From Aurantiochytrium sp. KH105 (Eukaryota > Sar > Bigyra > Thraustochytrida > Thraustochytriidae): 64,000 nt of DNA. The position numbers were made by a program, and so were the translations under genes. The stretch covers positions 183,389-247,388 of the forward strand of contig BGKB01000098.1 in assembly GCA_003116975.1 (NCBI GenBank), written 5' to 3'. Positions 1 to 9,527 of this stretch are shown one piece after another. Numbering within the stretch: position 1 is the stretch's first letter; every line of letters begins with the position of its first letter. Below the pieces are notes generated by a model. That model was not told the DNA's origin and searched no databases. It was given only the letters and a program-made list of their open reading frames with translations.

Positions 1-2690
1 GGGTATGCCCCGCAGTGCAACTCGCGAACGGGACGCGCGTCGTTCTGATAAAAGTACTTTGTCACTTGGTGCGCATTGAGAATTTCGGACGCACTCAGAT
101 ATGCGTTCCAATGAATAAAGCCTCCATAGACTGCATCAGACATGTCGCGACCGTACTCTACCGACACTGTGCTTCCTGCGAGGACACCACGGTCTGCGCC
201 ATTGTCGTTCTGGCTCCACATCAACTTGGGCGCGAGGTCCGTCGGACTCGCCATGTAGGCTTCTGCTGTCCCTCCATTACCGCCCGAAGCGAGGCAATAA
301 AAGATCCATTCGTTGCTTGCCACCACAAAGCTTTCAGATCCATATCCGCCCAATGTCGGGCCCGCACTTGCATAAATGCGATCCCGATGTGACCAATGCG
401 TGCCCACAAAAAAGTAGTCGTTTTCAGCCTCGTCCTTGCGGAGACCGTCAATGCCGAAAATGTAAGAGGACTTGAACTTTTTCCAAAAACACATGGTTTT
501 CGGCCCTGCGTCCGGTCGCCAACCCGACTGCAGCGTCTCATTGCTCGCATCTTCGCGCATGTTCTCATCGCTGGAGCGCGAGCGGAAGCCAAGTTCCTCG
601 GAATCCCAGCGTAGCGAATTTGCAATCTCGTATCTGCCAATGTTCGCATGAGCGAGGTCCCAAGAGGAAACGTCAAACTCCCTGCGAGCGCCAATAATGG
701 AAAACTCGAGGAATTGCTCGGGGTAGACGTCCAAAAGATGGACCACGCAGGAATCATCTGCAACGTTGTTGGCGCGAAACGTCTGGTCGTCAGTGGTCAA
801 CGCCAAGGCATCGCGACACGTCCATGTATCGTTCACGACAGTTCCCTCGGGACAAAAGTAACCAGCAGGACAGGATCCAGCGCACGCCGCGCTGGTCAAG
901 GCGGCCTGATCGCCGAAAGTGCCACCAGGGCAAGCTCTCTTGACACCGTCTTTACAGTAGTTGCCCGGCTCGCATTCATATTCGTTCGAGCGTTCCGCCT
1001 TGGTGTAGTATCCTGGACGTGTTGTTCGAGGTTCGCCAGAGCCCACAGGGCAGAATACAGCAGGGCTTAAGCATGCGTTCGCTCGTGCCTCTGTCGAGCC
1101 TTCGGGGCAATAGAAGCCCGCCGGACATCGGCCGGAACACAATGGACCTGTAAGGCCTTCTTCGCCGCCGAAAGTTCCTGCCGGGCAGACTCGTTTCACC
1201 CCGCGCACACAAAAGTGTCCAGGCTCGCAAATGTGCTCGCTGGCGCGATCATCCGATGAATAGTAGCCCGTTTGCACGGGATACGGCGTCCCTGTTCCTT
1301 CTGGGCAGTACCATGCGCCGGATGGGCACTCGATTTGCGTACTTACGATCGAGGCAGCAGGACAGTAGTATCCTGGGCTGCAAAGACCAGAACACGCTTG
1401 CGTGGTGAGACCCTCTGAGGCTCCGTATCGCCCCGGGGCGCACTCGAAACGGGCTCCTTCAATGCAGTAATGTCCGCGCTCGCAGACTTTGGCCACGCTT
1501 CGGTACAGAGGATCCCCGACAATCGTAAAGCTCTGATACAAGAGCGCATCGTAGCCATAGAGTCTGCACGACGGTTCTGTCAAGCTGTGATCACACTCTG
1601 TTCGGGTAGTCTTTCGCGCCGCGCCATCGACAGTGTCGCTGTAGTAGCCTTCGGGAACTGCCAATGGATTCTTGGCGTCGCCTGCGGGGCAGCACTGGTG
1701 CGGGCCGCCGCAATTCTGTGCAAGATCTGCATAACACACATAGCCTGCTGGACACTGCGAACATTGTGACCTGTCGTGCAAGCCTGTGCGGTCCGTGTTA
1801 GCACTGCCTGCTGGACATGGAATCTTCATGCCGCTCACGCAGTACGAGCCAATCGGGCACTCGATTTGCATGGTTCGATTTCTTGGCGTGTAGTATCCGA
1901 GGTCCGTAACCTGAGGAGCAGCAGAGGCGTCGGGGCAATAATCCGCGGCCCCGACGCAGGGTTCTTGTTCGGGACTGATGCTGCCATCAGGACAGAAAAA
2001 GCCCGCCGTGCAATTTCCAGAGCAAGCAGCATCGCTCAAGCCGCGTGTTTCTCCGAATGTACCGCCGGGACATGGTGTTCGCACGCCCTGCGTACAGTAG
2101 AACCCTCGTTCGCAAATGCGCTCTTCTTGGACTTCCGCATCCACGTAGCGACCCTCGCCTACAATTTGCGGAGACGAAGACCCTTCGGGGCAAAAGCTGA
2201 CAAGGTCTGCCGGGCACGGCTTGGGAATGCCATCCGCGCTGTCGCAGTAATACCCGCGAGGGCAGACTTGGAGGACCCCATTGACGCAATAGAAACCCAG
2301 CTTGGGCGCGCAGGTTACTTGTGCGTTAGATTCCATCTCAAGATCACCAGCAACGCTTGCAACGACGCTAGTATGCGCAGTAGTAAGTGTCGTTTGCATG
2401 GAACGACGAGGTGTGATGCTGCCAAGAGGACATGTTGCATCAGCGGGGCATGACTGGCACGCTGCGCTACCGACATTCGCATTGTACGTCCCTGCTGCGC
2501 ATGGTGTCTTTACGTTCTGTACACAGTAGTGTCCAGGAGGACAGACCCTCGTCTGGCGGGTCTCGTCAATATAGGTTGCGACGGTGCGCGCTTCCCCATT
2601 GCTAATGAACAGCAGCGCTGCGACAAAGAAGAACATTTGGCGGACATGCACCATCCTGCTTGCAGCTGTCAGTTTGTCCGCACCCTTCAT
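1..2690 (-). CDS. Cysteine-rich GCC2/GCC3 (ephrin-receptor-like) surface protein with LamG-like C-terminus, partial
   Basis: The frame is open from the ATG at 2690 to the window edge, so at least 896 residues are seen and the C-terminus is missing. A hydrophobic signal peptide follows a short basic start (about residues 13-34; a second in-frame Met is residue 13). From residue 50 to about 620 there are many spaced modules of the form C-P-x-G-x-[YF]-C, for example VCPPGHYC at residues 49-56 and CPAGYFCPEG near position 860. This is the pattern of GCC2/GCC3 or TNFR/ephrin-receptor-like repeats, which are disulfide-rich and extracellular. From about residue 630 the repeats stop and a glycine/aromatic beta-rich segment follows that resembles a LamG/concanavalin-like domain, including a motif like the usual 'LSADEI' strand (YLSASEI). 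I infer a secreted or surface-anchored adhesive or receptor-like protein. No kinase or membrane segment is visible in the part present. Confidence 0.85.
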   Translation of the reverse strand, partial: MKGADKLTAASRMVHVRQMFFFVAALLFISNGEARTVATYIDETRQTRVCPPGHYCVQNVKTPCAAGTYNANVGSAACQSCPADATCPLGSITPRRSMQTTLTTAHTSVVASVAGDLEMESNAQVTCAPKLGFYCVNGVLQVCPRGYYCDSADGIPKPCPADLVSFCPEGSSSPQIVGEGRYVDAEVQEERICERGFYCTQGVRTPCPGGTFGETRGLSDAACSGNCTAGFFCPDGSISPEQEPCVGAADYCPDASAAPQVTDLGYYTPRNRTMQIECPIGSYCVSGMKIPCPAGSANTDRTGLHDRSQCSQCPAGYVCYADLAQNCGGPHQCCPAGDAKNPLAVPEGYYSDTVDGAARKTTRTECDHSLTEPSCRLYGYDALLYQSFTIVGDPLYRSVAKVCERGHYCIEGARFECAPGRYGASEGLTTQACSGLCSPGYYCPAASIVSTQIECPSGAWYCPEGTGTPYPVQTGYYSSDDRASEHICEPGHFCVRGVKRVCPAGTFGGEEGLTGPLCSGRCPAGFYCPEGSTEARANACLSPAVFCPVGSGEPRTTRPGYYTKAERSNEYECEPGNYCKDGVKRACPGGTFGDQAALTSAACAGSCPAGYFCPEGTVVNDTWTCRDALALTTDDQTFRANNVADDSCVVHLLDVYPEQFLEFSIIGARREFDVSSWDLAHANIGRYEIANSLRWDSEELGFRSRSSDENMREDASNETLQSGWRPDAGPKTMCFWKKFKSSYIFGIDGLRKDEAENDYFFVGTHWSHRDRIYASAGPTLGGYGSESFVVASNEWIFYCLASGGNGGTAEAYMASPTDLAPKLMWSQNDNGADRGVLAGSTVSVEYGRDMSDAVYGGFIHWNAYLSASEILNAHQVTKYFYQNDARPVRELHCGAY

Positions 2691-3204
2691 GTGACGCCCC
2701 TGAGGCAGCCTCGCCATCGCCGACGAAGCGAGCTTACAGCTCGTGAGTGCAGTGGCTTTGGTGTTCACATGCGGCATTCTGCGAAACTCAAGTTGAAGAT
2801 GGACGGCCAACGTTGACTATTCACATTACAAGGGGGCTAAGAACATCATCAAAAAGAGAAAAACTTCTTCGCAACTTGCTTATTCTGGACTCAGTCAAAC
2901 AATTTTCCCTTTCTTCACTACTGTATCAGCGATTTGCAAGCCTGCCCGTGCCCTTTTTGCATGAACTCACGTTTAAGTGGTCTATCAACGAGTAAAGTGG
3001 CCGAACGGCTCTGGGTTTTCCGATTCGGCCGAAAGACATCATCATGTGGGCCGATGAAGGAAGTCTGTGAGTCCAAGATAAGGGAATGACAATGACCACC
3101 ACCGGGCGCCTTTGTGGGTGAGGTCAATCTTTCCGCAGAAAAAATAAAGAATAAGTTCACAACTAGGCCTATTTTGTTTTTAAGTAGCCTGCCGCGGACT
3201 CTGG
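2691..3204. other. Spacer between the surface protein and the bestrophin-like gene
   Basis: No credible gene is seen. It holds the promoter side of the leftmost gene and the 3' side of the next minus-strand gene. It is more AT-rich than the flanking coding DNA. Confidence 0.5.
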
Positions 3205-4557
3205 CTAAGCCTTTTTAGCGGCTTCTGCGCTGAGGCGTATTTCCTCGGCGCGGTCAAAGTGAAAGTCAATGGTCTGAATGAGCAAGGCAATGTCATGCTT
3301 GAGTTTGATATTGTCGAAGCCATTTTCCTGCAAAAAGGGATCCTCGAGCGCGCGACCCGCGGTGATCAGACCCAAGAGAACGAGAAATGTAAGACACGAA
3401 ATAGCAAGCGCCATGCCGTAGTTCTCAGTTTCTTCGTAGACCCAAGCAAAATAGGGGCCAAGAAACCAGGGCAAAACAAAAAGATAGACGCGGCCAAAGG
3501 ATCGCGTGGCCTGCGGCGTGCGATAAATCTTCTGGTTGCGCAACAGATTGATGCGCTGTTGCAAGAACCAAACGTATTGGTTAATGCGCGAGGACTCATT
3601 GCCTGGCATGCCTGTAGCCTTCATGGTTTCCACGATACCGTACAGTTGGCGAAAAAGAATTGCGAATCGCTGCTCGATTTCCAAACGAACCGCCACGACT
3701 TCCTGCACGCGTTGGCTATCATGACGAAAGACAAAGTTGCGAGCACGCCCGACGAGCCATGGAATGGAAAGGTATTGATAAAGAATCTCCGCCATTTCAA
3801 CACCCGTGTCGCGCACCAAACGATTATGCGTGCTCGGCAGCTCCGCGCGACCACCCCAGTTCTTGGTGATGGCGCTCGGAAAGTCCCAGGTCAGGTCGGC
3901 GCAGACAATGGATGTCAGAATGGAGCGAAAGTCTGCGGCGTGCTGAAGCGCCTGCTCCCTTCTCCCAAAGGCCTGGCCCAACAGATATGTAAGCGGAAAG
4001 GTCACAGAAAAGGCCAAAAAAGACATGTCGAGCTTGGCTGCAATGAGTTCGCCGCTTCGGTCGTCCTCGTACTCTAAAAAGAAGATTGTTGCACCGACGG
4101 CGTTTGCCATGACGATAAGGGCCTCAAAGGTGACAGTGAGGCGAATATATATGTAAAAGGCAGCAATTTGGTCCTGCAAGGTGGTTTTGATCCGTTTGCG
4201 CATCATGTTGAGCATGCTTTCCTTTGCTGGGCTGCCCTCGAACTGCTCATTCACGAGATTCCTCTCGTAATCGGAAAGTCGTCGAAAGAGCATGCCATCG
4301 TTCGCTCCGTTCTCGGACGAAGGCGTTTGCTCTTCTGTCGGCAGCTCTTTCTCGAGGTCCTCGTTCGTCATCTTGGGCGACATGTCCATGGCGCGAGAGC
4401 TGTTACTCATGTTGCTGCTCCACCCGCTCGCCTGCACGCCGGACGTCGTCGTCTCCAGGCTCGGCTGCGCATCCTCCGCCGCCTTCGTCTCTGTCTCTGG
4501 CACCGCGCCGGCCTGCGACTCCTCCTTTGCCGGCGGCGGCGGCGGCGGCGACGACAT
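3205..4557 (-). CDS. Bestrophin/RFP-TM-like membrane protein
   Basis: About 450 residues from the first in-frame ATG at 4557. An acidic, proline-rich N-terminal 100 residues is followed by a membrane domain with about four hydrophobic segments: FEALIVMANAVGATIFF, LAFSVTFPLTYLLGQAF, VYLFVLPWFLGPYFAWVY and LAISCLTFLVLLGLI. After the last helix comes ALEDPFL and then IKLKHDIALL, which resembles the conserved acidic 'E-N/D-P-F' end of bestrophin and UPF0187 anion channels. The family assignment is tentative; the gene itself is convincing. The frame stays open upstream of the ATG through a Lys/Gln tract (CAG/AAG repeat) to a stop at 4702-4704 without another ATG. A well-placed ATG at 4705 lies in a different frame, so the true N-terminus may involve a small intron or a repeat-length error. 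A chloride or other anion channel role is inference. Confidence 0.75.
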   Translation of the reverse strand: MSSPPPPPPAKEESQAGAVPETETKAAEDAQPSLETTTSGVQASGWSSNMSNSSRAMDMSPKMTNEDLEKELPTEEQTPSSENGANDGMLFRRLSDYERNLVNEQFEGSPAKESMLNMMRKRIKTTLQDQIAAFYIYIRLTVTFEALIVMANAVGATIFFLEYEDDRSGELIAAKLDMSFLAFSVTFPLTYLLGQAFGRREQALQHAADFRSILTSIVCADLTWDFPSAITKNWGGRAELPSTHNRLVRDTGVEMAEILYQYLSIPWLVGRARNFVFRHDSQRVQEVVAVRLEIEQRFAILFRQLYGIVETMKATGMPGNESSRINQYVWFLQQRINLLRNQKIYRTPQATRSFGRVYLFVLPWFLGPYFAWVYEETENYGMALAISCLTFLVLLGLITAGRALEDPFLQENGFDNIKLKHDIALLIQTIDFHFDRAEEIRLSAEAAKKA

Positions 4558-5410
4558 TGCGCGGCCCTGTTCCGTGTTTGGTGTCTGTTTCGGGGCCGGA
4601 GCCTCTGGAACCGCGATTTGTCCGGGCTGCTTCTGCTGCTGCTGCTGCTGCTTCTTCTTCTTTCTTCGAGTTTTGTGAGACAACCCCGAACAAACCTCGT
4701 TTCATGGTCGGCCCCAGCGGAGGTCTTCATGAACCGCGATCGTTTCCACAAACTTCTGACGCGATCCGCCCAGCCAGGGGATGTTCGCTCCGCGGAGAGC
4801 GAGCAGCGCGGCGCGCAACGGTGATCGAGAAGGAGGAAAAGGCCGGCCATGTCGAAATAATCGTCATTTGGGACGACCTTTTCTGCTCAAGTTGCTTCTC
4901 TTCAGTGGCCTCCCTCGTGTCATTCGGCCGCGCGTCGTGCAGAGATAGATGCTTCCGCCAGCCAGGCCAAGAGAGACCTTCTCTCGCACGCGGCCCGGCT
5001 GAGACGCGCGAGCTCTCACGCTGCTGCGGCGCTCCGCTCTCGAGGGACGATTCCTGATCTGGGATGGGCCTCGCCACGAAGAGTCGAAGTCGCGCACGTG
5101 CAGGTCGAGGGCCGAGAGCACGATGCGCGGCAGATGAGCAACGGCCGCGGCCGAGCCTTGCGCTGCCAGGCTGAAGGCTCGGCTCGGCTCGGCTTGGCTT
5201 GGCTTGGCTTGGCTTGGCTTGGCTTTCAGAAATCAAGGCTGCTTGGCTTGCTGCCTGCGCCGGTCGTCTTCGCCGTGGAGCGAACCGGGCTGGTCCGAGG
5301 AGGACGGGATCTCGGAAAGATAGAAAGCTCGATGGAAAGATAGGAGTCGCAGCAGATCAGCAACCAAGTGACTGCGCGCGCGAGCACGGGCGACGGGGCG
5401 GAGGAGGACG
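4558..5410. other. Divergent promoter region with GGCTC/GGCTT repeat
   Basis: Spacer between the minus-strand bestrophin-like gene and the plus-strand HINT gene. It contains a pentanucleotide run (GGCTC then GGCTT) at about 5176-5225. The open frames here are short and low in complexity; none resembles a protein. Confidence 0.5.
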
Positions 5411-5962
5411 ATGATGTCGGCAGCCGCGAGACGCATCGGCGTCCTGCAACGCACGCTCGGCAGCAGCGGCGCCGTGCGGCGAGAGCTCGTGGATGTGCGG
5501 CAGCAGCAGCTGCAGCAGCGGCGAGGGGTTCATGGAGCGGACTGCGGCGGCGAGGCCAAGAAGCACGACGAGGCGGCGGCGGCGCGCGCGGCGGCGAAGT
5601 CAGCGAGCGAGGGAGGCCCGACCATCTTTGATAAGATCATCAAGCGTGAAATTCCTGCGACGGTGGTCTTTGAAGATGAACTCTGCATGGCCTTTCGCGA
5701 CGTGAACCCGCAGGCGCCCACGCACCTTTTGGTGATCCCAAAGGAGCGCGGAAATCTTTCACAGCTCAGCAAGGCTCAGGAAGACGACAAGAGCATGCTG
5801 GGTCATTTGCTTTACACGGCGAATCGCGTTGCTGCCCAAGAGGGTCTCGACAAGACCGGATATCGCGTAGTCATCAATGACGGCGTCGAAGGGTGCCAGA
5901 GTGTCTACCATTTGCATCTTCACGTTATTGGTGGTCGCCAACTTACGTGGCCGCCCGGCTGA
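5411..5962 (+). CDS. HINT1: HINT1-type histidine triad nucleotide-binding protein, probably organellar
   Basis: A 183-residue HIT-superfamily protein that hydrolyses nucleoside phosphoramidates and acyl-adenylates. The C-terminal 110 residues are a full HINT domain: [13 protein letters not shown], then [18 protein letters not shown], then the catalytic triad HLHLHV (His167, His169, His171) and the family-typical end [10 protein letters not shown]. The first 70 residues are Arg/Ala/Gln-rich without acidic clusters at the very start, suggesting a mitochondrial presequence (inference). The start has two adjacent ATGs at 5411 and 5414. A possible polyadenylation signal AATAAA lies at 6114. HINT proteins are normally about 115-160 residues, so the extra length is the leader. 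Confidence 0.95.
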   Translation: MMSAAARRIGVLQRTLGSSGAVRRELVDVRQQQLQQRRGVHGADCGGEAKKHDEAAAARAAAKSASEGGPTIFDKIIKREIPATVVFEDELCMAFRDVNPQAPTHLLVIPKERGNLSQLSKAQEDDKSMLGHLLYTANRVAAQEGLDKTGYRVVINDGVEGCQSVYHLHLHVIGGRQLTWPPG

Positions 5963-6432
5963 TCTTCTTTTGTACCCTTCAAAGGAGGGAAATTTCTTCA
6001 GAAGATGCCGCCAATCAGTTTATAATTGGCAATTTTGTAAGACATGATTTCGAAACTTTTAGTCTTTGCGTTCCACACGAACGACACGTTTTACTGTTGT
6101 TGCTCTCCCTAAGAATAAAACACCTTTGTTGACTTTCGTTCAGGCAAAAGCGCAAAGTTTGTGTGCGCAATAGCACTATGACAGGCTCAACACTGAATAC
6201 GATCGCCTTCTGCTCACACAACCTCATGCCAGTCATCCTCTGTTCACCTCATTAAGCTCGGCTGAGGCTGCCAACGCAGAGTGGTGTCAATAAAGAAGAA
6301 GAAGAAGAAGAAGAAGAAGAAGAAGAAGAACGGTGATGATGCAAGTGATGATGCAAGTGATGATGATGACGCTTTCTTGGCTTGCTTGGCTTGCTTGGCT
6401 TGCTTACTTCGAACAAAGACGAAACAAACAAA
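5963..6432. repeat. Microsatellite-rich spacer, (GAA)n and (TTGGC)n-like
   Basis: Between HINT1 and MCAT there is a (GAA)n run at about 6294-6330, a GATGATGCAAGT-type run to about 6370, and a TTGGCTTGC run at about 6376-6413. Open frames through them encode only Lys, Asp or Leu/Ala/Trp runs, and I do not regard them as genes. The MCAT start lies just after the last run. Confidence 0.7.
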
Positions 6433-7353
6433 ATGGCAGTCCCTTCCGACTCGAGCGAGGCGACGACGGCGCGAGTGGTCTTCGTGCTCGTGCCGGGCCA
6501 AGGCACGCGCAGCGAAGGCGTCGCGCCGCTGCAGAGCGCGCGTGTTGCCTCGTGTGCCCAGGATGAGCTTGGATTAGACGTGACGCGGCTCACGGCAGAG
6601 CAGCTCAGCGGCAACACCTACTACGCGCAGCTGGCAGTAGGCGTGCGCGCGTTGGACCGCATCGATAGGCTGCGCAAGGAACGCAGCGACCTCTTTGCAC
6701 AGCCAGGTACGCAGACGTGCTTTGCCGGCTTTTCTGTAGGCGAGATCCCGGCCCTTGTCGGCGCTGGGAAACTCAGCCTCCGTGATGGCTTGCGTGTCCT
6801 CCGCGCGCGAGCTGCAGCAATGCAATCCGCGTGTGAGGCTGTCCCGGGAACAATGGTCACCTTGCAAGGCGTGCAAGACGAGACGGCGCTGTTGGCGCAC
6901 GGCAGTATCGCATCCAAATTGTACCCCGGATGTTGTGTCGTGGCGGGCCCAAGTGCCAAATTGACCAAAGTGAACTGGGTCCCAGAGCTAGCTGAGCGAG
7001 CCAGAGTCCGTACAGACCTTGCAGGTGCCTTTCACACCGAACAAATGACTCCTGGCGCCGATGCTATCCGCAATTTACGCGGTAAAGTCATGCCGGCTCG
7101 CGGACGCCCCGATAGCGTCATCTTCGCCAATCTATCTGGCAAACTCTACACTGACACTGATGATGTGCTCGAGTGCCTTGCGAACCAGGTCGTATCCACG
7201 GTGCAATGGGAGAGCATTTTGCAGTCAATTGTCGCTGATTCGCGCCCAAAGGTCATCGTTGATCTTGCGTCAAAGGGACAATTTCGTGCAATGCTTCGTT
7301 CGATTGACCCCAACCTCGTCGAAGATGAGTCTCTTTTTGTCGAGTTCCAATAA
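6433..7353 (+). CDS. MCAT: Malonyl-CoA:ACP transacylase (MCAT/FabD family)
   Basis: 306 residues, the normal length for a stand-alone malonyltransferase that moves malonyl from CoA to the acyl carrier protein for fatty-acid or polyketide synthesis. Visible motifs are VPGQGTR near the N-terminus, GFSVGE with nucleophile Ser101 (the same variant of GHSxGE as in animal mitochondrial MCAT), GAFHTEQM with catalytic His201, and the QFRAMLRSI end motif. The reading frame extends a little upstream through a repeat, but the first ATG is at 6433 with A at -3 and G at +4. There is no obvious targeting peptide with this start. It lies 2.2 kb from the 3' end of the AT-KS-ACP megasynthase, so it could serve that enzyme as well as, or instead of, mitochondrial type II fatty-acid synthesis (inference). 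Confidence 0.93.
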   Translation: MAVPSDSSEATTARVVFVLVPGQGTRSEGVAPLQSARVASCAQDELGLDVTRLTAEQLSGNTYYAQLAVGVRALDRIDRLRKERSDLFAQPGTQTCFAGFSVGEIPALVGAGKLSLRDGLRVLRARAAAMQSACEAVPGTMVTLQGVQDETALLAHGSIASKLYPGCCVVAGPSAKLTKVNWVPELAERARVRTDLAGAFHTEQMTPGADAIRNLRGKVMPARGRPDSVIFANLSGKLYTDTDDVLECLANQVVSTVQWESILQSIVADSRPKVIVDLASKGQFRAMLRSIDPNLVEDESLFVEFQ

Positions 7354-7903
7354 TTAGGGGCTACATCAACTGCGACCCGTCAGCTATCTGAAGATTTCTC
7401 GGAATCGCAATCAGCTTCTTCATCGAGATTGTCTTGCGTGAAAGTTCGATTTCACGATGACACCTTGACTGAGAATTAAAGATGTTCCGAAAGGGACAAA
7501 CATGGCTCGATTCACCGGCGCGAGAGGAGTTCTTCCATTTACGAGCCCACTCATAGCAAGGAAAAAAGAAAGCTTGTGTCGGAGAAAAAAATAATAATTA
7601 TCCGTTGAGTCGTCGCTTTTGTTTTGGCCCCTCTTTCCTTTTCACACAGAAGTAACGTCCAGGCCTACTTTTGATAAGGCGTAACGGACCAAAAAGTAAG
7701 CGCTTCGCTCGTAGACAATCCAACGAGAAGGATCTAGTAGTTTTTCCAACCTCTGCGCTTCGACTGTGAAAGAAACCGTCTGGACGTTGGTCACGGCAGA
7801 CCAACGAATATAATGCTGTCTCGATGTAAATCAAAACGGAAAGCCAAACACCAATTGCAGTTTTCGGCCAGTGCTACAACGTGAAGCTCTGCTACGAGGA
7901 ACG
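7354..7903. other. Spacer, no gene seen
   Basis: AT-richer DNA between MCAT and the next plus-strand gene. Short open frames only, none with recognisable composition. Confidence 0.5.
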
Positions 7904-9250
7904 ATGGGACCAATAGAGATCCCACTCGCAGATCCCGCGCAGGCGAGTTATTGCAGTAGTGGTGTCTATTCTGTATCAAGTTCGTGCTGCTACAATGAGT
8001 GCTCGAGGTATTATTATGACTTTTGCAAGCTGTCCTGGTACAGTAGCTATGGCAGCGTTGAATGCTATTCGTCTTCTGACTACAATTGGTATGGCATCTC
8101 ACCCACGGCATCGAGTCCAACAGTCAATGATGATTGGTACGATTCAACTCCAACACGAGTTTACACAAGTGACAGCATTGTTAGCGTGACCAACGAGCAC
8201 ATAATTGCTTCTATGCTTATCTTGCTCTACGCAATGCCACTCGTGTGCATCATTCCCGCCTTTTTCGCAATGAAGGGGAAGGAAAGCAAATTGTCAAAGT
8301 ATGCTCCTCCAATGATGAATTGGGAGGTCTTGTGTATTTGGATTTTCGCAACAATCTTCTTCAGCTGGATCGGTTATTTAATCGTTGGCGTTGTGCTTCG
8401 GTTTGTCCTCAGTCTCAAGGAAGAAATGCATTTTGAATTCAAGCTTGTACAAAAGCAAATGAAAGAATTGGAAGGAGTCTCCGAATCGGCATCAGATCAG
8501 GGGAATGCAGGTGAAGAGGAAAGAGTCAGCGATGATAGTCTCGAACAAGCTACAGCACAGGTCTTGTCGGCGCCAGGACATCATTATTACGGGTCAGAAC
8601 AAGTCCATGAGCAAGAACCTATTCGAGCGCAGACAGAGGAGCTTCAGCACACACAATCTAATCGGAGGGCAGTGATGCCGGAAGCTGCTCACGCAGCCAC
8701 CACCACAAGCCTTGAGGTCTCTCCACCAACTCGAGGAGCTGGCTTGTCTGTTCACTCTGCATTCACACAACGTGGTGCAGCGATCTCAGGTCCCAATCCC
8801 ACTACTGTTTTCGATCAGTCTCTTGCTGCACAAGAGATCCAATTTCTTCAGCAACAGCAACAGCTTTTTCAGCATTATCGTTCGCTTGTACACCAGCAGC
8901 TCTTGAATCAAGTTCAAAGTGTTCCGCCTGCGAGCGCAAATTTCTCACATGGATTTTCAACGCCCATAACTCAGCAGTTCGTGAGTCTTCAACCTGCCAG
9001 CCCAAGCCTTTTGCAAGAAGTTTCAACCTCCGCAGCTCAGCAGTTCGAAAGCGCAGCGCAGACCTCTCAAACTGCGAACACGAATTTGTCAGAGGAATTT
9101 TCAACCTCCGCTCAGCAGTTCGTAAGCGCAGCGCAGACCTCTCACACTGCAGACTCGCAACCGTCGCAAGATCGCCAAGATACGTTCGAATCGTCGGAGC
9201 AAACGTTTGACGACCCGAGCCCAGCAGCGAATGCTCCCGGGGCCTCTTAA
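7904..9250 (+). CDS. Two-pass membrane protein with Cys/Tyr-rich N-terminus and Gln-rich tail, unknown function
   Basis: 448 residues from the ATG at 7904; the frame upstream has no ATG. The first 90 residues are rich in Cys, Tyr and Ser (for example SSSCCYNECSRYYYDFC) without a signal peptide. Two hydrophobic segments follow at about residues 100-125 and 142-170, then a long, polar, acidic then Gln-rich tail. In the tail a motif like 'STSA-QQF-SAAQTS' recurs about three times (residues ~360-430), so the tail has an internal repeat of about 35 residues. The layout (short Cys-rich segment, membrane anchor, long low-complexity tail) recalls Shisa-like adaptors, but I see no diagnostic match. 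Function is unknown. The gene ends 278 bp before the end of the convergent megasynthase gene. Confidence 0.8.
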   Translation: MGPIEIPLADPAQASYCSSGVYSVSSSCCYNECSRYYYDFCKLSWYSSYGSVECYSSSDYNWYGISPTASSPTVNDDWYDSTPTRVYTSDSIVSVTNEHIIASMLILLYAMPLVCIIPAFFAMKGKESKLSKYAPPMMNWEVLCIWIFATIFFSWIGYLIVGVVLRFVLSLKEEMHFEFKLVQKQMKELEGVSESASDQGNAGEEERVSDDSLEQATAQVLSAPGHHYYGSEQVHEQEPIRAQTEELQHTQSNRRAVMPEAAHAATTTSLEVSPPTRGAGLSVHSAFTQRGAAISGPNPTTVFDQSLAAQEIQFLQQQQQLFQHYRSLVHQQLLNQVQSVPPASANFSHGFSTPITQQFVSLQPASPSLLQEVSTSAAQQFESAAQTSQTANTNLSEEFSTSAQQFVSAAQTSHTADSQPSQDRQDTFESSEQTFDDPSPAANAPGAS

Positions 9251-9527
9251 TGAAAGAGTAGTCTTTTAGAGACTCCAATTTGCGGGCAGCCCGCAGCGGG
9301 TGATAGCACTAAAATAATCGATGTTCCCACTGGTCTTCTCATCTTTCTCTCGAAAAACAAGTCGTAGGTTGACAGACCTGGAGAGAATCTCGTGGGGTGG
9401 TGCGTACGACTTTGATTGTTTGTTTGTTTGTTTTACAGAAAAGGTATTACATACAGTATAATTTACGTATCATAATTCCCCAGACGTTCTTTCAGCGCAC
9501 GCAAAGTTGCGAGTTTTCAAAGGCTGT
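9251..9527. other. Convergent 3' spacer
   Basis: Short region between the stop codons of the membrane protein and the megasynthase. Contains a GTTT repeat at about 9418-9432 and a small GC hairpin (GCGGGC and GCCCGC arms) near 9285. No gene. Confidence 0.5.
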
